From the NCBI GenBank assembly GCA_004154925.1, contig QJNS01000085.1:1-64000 (forward strand): DNA of 64,000 nucleotides, written 5' to 3'. The DNA comes from Monosporascus cannonballus. Lineage: Eukaryota; Ascomycota; Sordariomycetes; Xylariales. Position numbers and translations under genes: made by a program. Shown here piece by piece: positions 58,688 to 64,000 of this stretch (position 1 is the stretch's first letter; every line of letters starts with the position of its first letter). The notes under the pieces were generated by a model, which did no database searches, was not told where the DNA came from, and worked only from the letters and a program-made list of their open reading frames with translations.

Positions 58688-60186
58688 TCACGCCTGAAGT
58701 TCAGCAGTTCCATGCGCTCGATAATCATCTCTGACGGCTCGCCAGGTAATCGTCCATAAGTAGAGGCGAGGTCCGTAACCGTTAATATGAAGTCTCTTTC
58801 TCTGTTGGCAAGCAGCGCACTGTTCGTCATCATCAAATTGACTCCGACCACAGGTCGTGCAGCGATGACTCCAACTGTAAGGGGTACCAAACCAGCTCAT
58901 CTTCTCGACCTGACACGCTTCCGCACTAAGGGATTGCCCGTTAGCGAGCGGAAATCGCCAGTGGACTGCCCATTCGACGATCCGTTCCATGTCGAGCCTC
59001 TTGTCCTCCGAGGTTTCGAAGTCAATTATCAACTTTTTCAGGTTCGGCATCTTCCCAAATGCCAATCCCCACTACGACGTCTAAAATCAGTATCTGTCTG
59101 CCTACATATCATGCCAAGTAGACGAGAGTCGTAGGACAAGTTTCAAAAGCTATTAAGTCCGGGAATACTCATACGAGGAAACTCGTGTTCAAGAACCAAG
59201 GGAACAAATGGAAAAGAATGAGTCCAGAAAGTGCTTACTGCTTCTGGTTTGAACGGGGGATTGCCACCTTCCACAAGCATATCTGCTTTCATTTCAGCCA
59301 TGTTAACTCTGCCCTTGAACGGGTTGATTATAGGGGGGTGGTTCGACTCCCAGTGCCACCAGTCGCTCCGGCGCAACGTGATGCGCAACGTCTCTATAGG
59401 CCGAAACCATGGTTTATCATTGACGATAGTCCAAAACCTTCTGCGGTCTTCTAGCCAGAAGAGTTGTGTGAACAGCCGAACAGAACGCACGAGGTCGGAT
59501 TGGTTACAACCAGGGACTGACGAGGGGTTCCCCAGCTTGCGGGCGAAGTAGTGGCGAACACGAGCATCGTGAGACCAGGTTAGCCCGGCATCAGGACCAC
59601 GGTAGAGATAGAGGACATGTTCCTTCTGCAACAGCGGTAAGGCATGTGCTTCGAGGTACACTCTCCTGCAAGTTTGCAGTAGGGCAATGTTGATGAGCAT
59701 CGGCCTCGTGTTGTTAGGACGGAGCCAGTCGCCAACTGGGGTTGGTTGACAAAATACCGAAGGTGTGGGATCTTCTGGGAGCTCTGGGAGCGGTACAGCG
59801 TCATGGTCATAACGGACAACAGGGTCATGCGACAGAGTTTCTGCATCAGGGGATGGATACTCGGCTAGGGAAAACTGAAATATCAGAGTTCTGATTTCGG
59901 AAGGAATCCGGCCATTGAAGAGCGGAGACGACAGTTGAGGGTCAATGGGCTGAGTTTCAAGGTACTGGCATAGGTTGAGTGATGACTTGGGAGCGGCTTC
60001 GTCCCGTGGGATCGGCGATGACGAGCATGGTTGTGGTTGTGGTTCATGTAACGGGGGTCGAGATGGACCCTCCTCATGCCGGCGGAACCACCAGGAGATA
60101 ATTGGGAGGCGAGAGAAAGGATTCCGCAGGTGGTCCATGATACAATGAATCAGCCAACTTAGAAGGGTATCAGGACTATAGCGCAT
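58688..60186 (-). CDS. Fungal protein of unknown function (expanded ascomycete family, 2 exons)
   Basis: Exons 60186-59239 and 59071-58688, 443 residues; donor GTAAGC, phase 0. The acceptor is placed at the AG before TGGGGATTGGC because the frame is closed just upstream. The layout is that of a large fungal family without known function. LFNGRIPSEIRTLIFQFSLAEY is F-box-like in style, followed by INIALLQTCRRVYLEAHALPLL, VRSVRLFTQLFWLE, and ETLRITLRRSDWWHWE. In exon 2, LKKLIIDFETSEDKRLDMERIVEWAVHWRFPL is followed by a putative zinc-binding CTTCGRSQFDDDEQCAAC and YLWTITWRAV. The start could be 60186 or the ATG at 60138. Membership is recalled from family patterns; function unknown. Confidence 0.72.
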
Positions 60187-60920
60187 CTAGAGGTTGAAGT
60201 CTCGTTGATGAGTTGAATTACAGATAAGTGCCGTTTCAAAAGCCTGATAGTGAGGCTTAGGGACGTTAGCGGCGGATAAATATGCTGGTGGTCCAGATAG
60301 GCAGCTGCCAAGATGATTCAAGACATAAACTTAATGGCTTGATCCCGAATTATATGTCGGATGCATAAGCTGCTTCGTATAATGTAATAAGATTCAAAAC
60401 CCCAGTAGTTATCACGGATGCCTCTGTCCGTGCCGTGACATATCAATTAACGACGGTTAACGTCGGTACCTAGTGTCCCAACAGGCCACCTGGGCGGAGG
60501 AAGGCATCGATTTGGAGGACAAGAATAGGCACATATGAGCGAACGAGCTCTCGGAATGTCAATGTGGCCCCTTTAATTGGAACATGGGAGTTAGTCCAAT
60601 GGCGAGTGGGATTCTTGTTGCATTCATTCATTCCATTCATATTGAAGACCTCGGCCACGTATAGCCCTGAGCCACATGAGGTGGGGGATAGCGCCTTACT
60701 AAGCCACAGCTGATCAGAGCTGCTTCTATGGACCCTACTTAAGTACCTATGTAGGTAGTTCGTTGGGTACGTACTTCGTACTTGCTTCGAACTTACGTAT
60801 TGGCGTAGTCGCGACTTTACTTCCAAAATTTCAACGAAGACTTCAACATCTCCCCAGTCGGCGCTGTCGCTTAACTACGCCGCTTTTATCCTCTTGCCAC
60901 TAATATCTGAGATAGCCAAG
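60187..60920. other. Divergent intergenic before Cef1
   Basis: No gene. An imperfect palindrome ACCTA-TG-TAGGT at 60745-60756 lies about 165 bp before the Cef1 ATG, in sequence rich in TACGTAC/TTCGTAC motifs. Confidence 0.45.
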
Positions 60921-63483
<2,563 letters not shown>

Positions 63484-63712
63484 AGCGGTGCAGGGGAAAT
63501 TGCGTCTATGTATATTAACCATCTCATGGGGCGTTGATTAGGGGTAGAGCATAATGATGAAGCATCCTTGCTAGCCACGACCAAACAGCACTCCGGTAAC
63601 ACTGGAAGTGGGTAGTCCGGTGATACAGCAGTCCAGTAATATCCCGCGAAACTCAAAGCTTGTTTTCGGAACCTTCCGGGAATCCTACAATGCAAACCCC
63701 TCGTTTCTTCCT
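63484..63712. other. Convergent intergenic
   Basis: Short 3' region between Cef1 and the transporter gene. No gene. Confidence 0.5.
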
Positions 63713-64000
63713 CTACTTCCTGTCGCCCAACCGGGGCAACCTAATAGGCGCGATCAAGGCCGCGCTCACGACGGCGATGGCGACGCAGCACAGAAACGTG
63801 ACGCGCACGGCGGCCTGGTAGCTCAGCACGACCTGCTCGCGAACGCCCTCGTCGGCGAGCCGCGCCACGGCCTCGACGCTCTCGCGAACGCGCGCGATTA
63901 GAGCGCGCTTCCACGCCTCGTCGCGGCCGTCCACCCCGTCGGCAATCACGTAGAGGCTCAGATAGCGAACCAGCGCGTTCTGCAGCACTAGGCTGCTGGC
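63713..64000 (-). CDS. MFS-type multidrug transporter, C-terminal fragment cut by window edge
   Basis: A minus-strand frame open to the window edge ends at 63713 (95 residues visible). It reads SLVLQNALVRYL, an amphipathic stretch with ARVRESVEAVARLADEGVREQVVLSYQAAVRVTFLCCV, and a last membrane helix VTFLCCVAIAVVSAALIAPIRLP. A Tyr-x-x-Ala/Ser-hyphobic-RVTF segment just before the final helix is typical of the C-terminus of fungal DHA-type major-facilitator drug exporters. The rest lies beyond 64000. Substrate cannot be inferred. Confidence 0.6.
   Translation of the reverse strand, partial: ASSLVLQNALVRYLSLYVIADGVDGRDEAWKRALIARVRESVEAVARLADEGVREQVVLSYQAAVRVTFLCCVAIAVVSAALIAPIRLPRLGDRK

Overview
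The window is nuclear DNA of a filamentous ascomycete, most likely a Sordariomycete. Genes are short-intron and mostly GC-rich, with GTAAGT/GTGAGT-type donors and CTAAC/CTGAT-like branch points. The recognisable proteins are fungal (Cef1/Cdc5, Ctf18, HSP30-type small heat-shock protein, GH17, GH53, fungal amidoligases). A 14.6-kb block of transposon DNA carries the C-to-T/G-to-A damage typical of repeat-induced point mutation (RIP). No rRNA, tRNA or CRISPR array was recognised.

Layout. 1-5.8 kb: no convincing gene. 5.86-7.96 kb: RRM+YTH m6A-reader-type protein (+). 9.72-10.38 kb: HSP30-like chaperone (+) with heat-shock elements and a TATA box upstream. 11.15-25.75 kb: three-level transposon nest. 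A pair of inverted repeats (Fot1/Pot2-like, TA duplication) encloses a Ty3/gypsy LTR element, which is split by a second gypsy element with 415-bp LTRs. Both retroelements lie on the minus strand and are inactivated. 27.0-36.5 kb: four surface or secreted genes (GH17 glucanase, cysteine-rich single-pass membrane protein, GH53 galactanase, small GPI-type cysteine-rich protein). 38.4-43.4 kb: a very large amidoligase-family protein (+), convergent with a membrane-anchored 3-beta-HSD-like dehydrogenase (-). 46.1-51.8 kb: FHIT-like HIT hydrolase, Ctf18 clamp-loader subunit and an unknown, probably mitochondrial protein. 52.8-53.8 kb: decayed short-chain dehydrogenase. 56.8-58.1 kb: a second amidoligase-family protein. 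58.7-60.2 kb: a fungal family of unknown function. 60.9-63.5 kb: the spliceosomal protein Cef1/Cdc5. From 63.7 kb to the window edge: the C-terminus of an MFS-type transporter (-).

The housekeeping genes (Cef1, Ctf18, HIT) act in splicing, sister-chromatid cohesion and nucleotide metabolism and show no operon-like logic. The more unusual content is the pair of amidoligase-family genes on the same strand. One has its domain split by an insertion of about 670 residues containing a recently homogenised tandem repeat. The other has Lys in place of a conserved motif Glu. Other points of interest are the transposon nest with its RIP gradient, a 15-nt microexon in the GH53 gene, and a likely homopolymer frameshift in the membrane protein. 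Exon boundaries were placed by eye from splice signals and reading frame; none is backed by transcripts.
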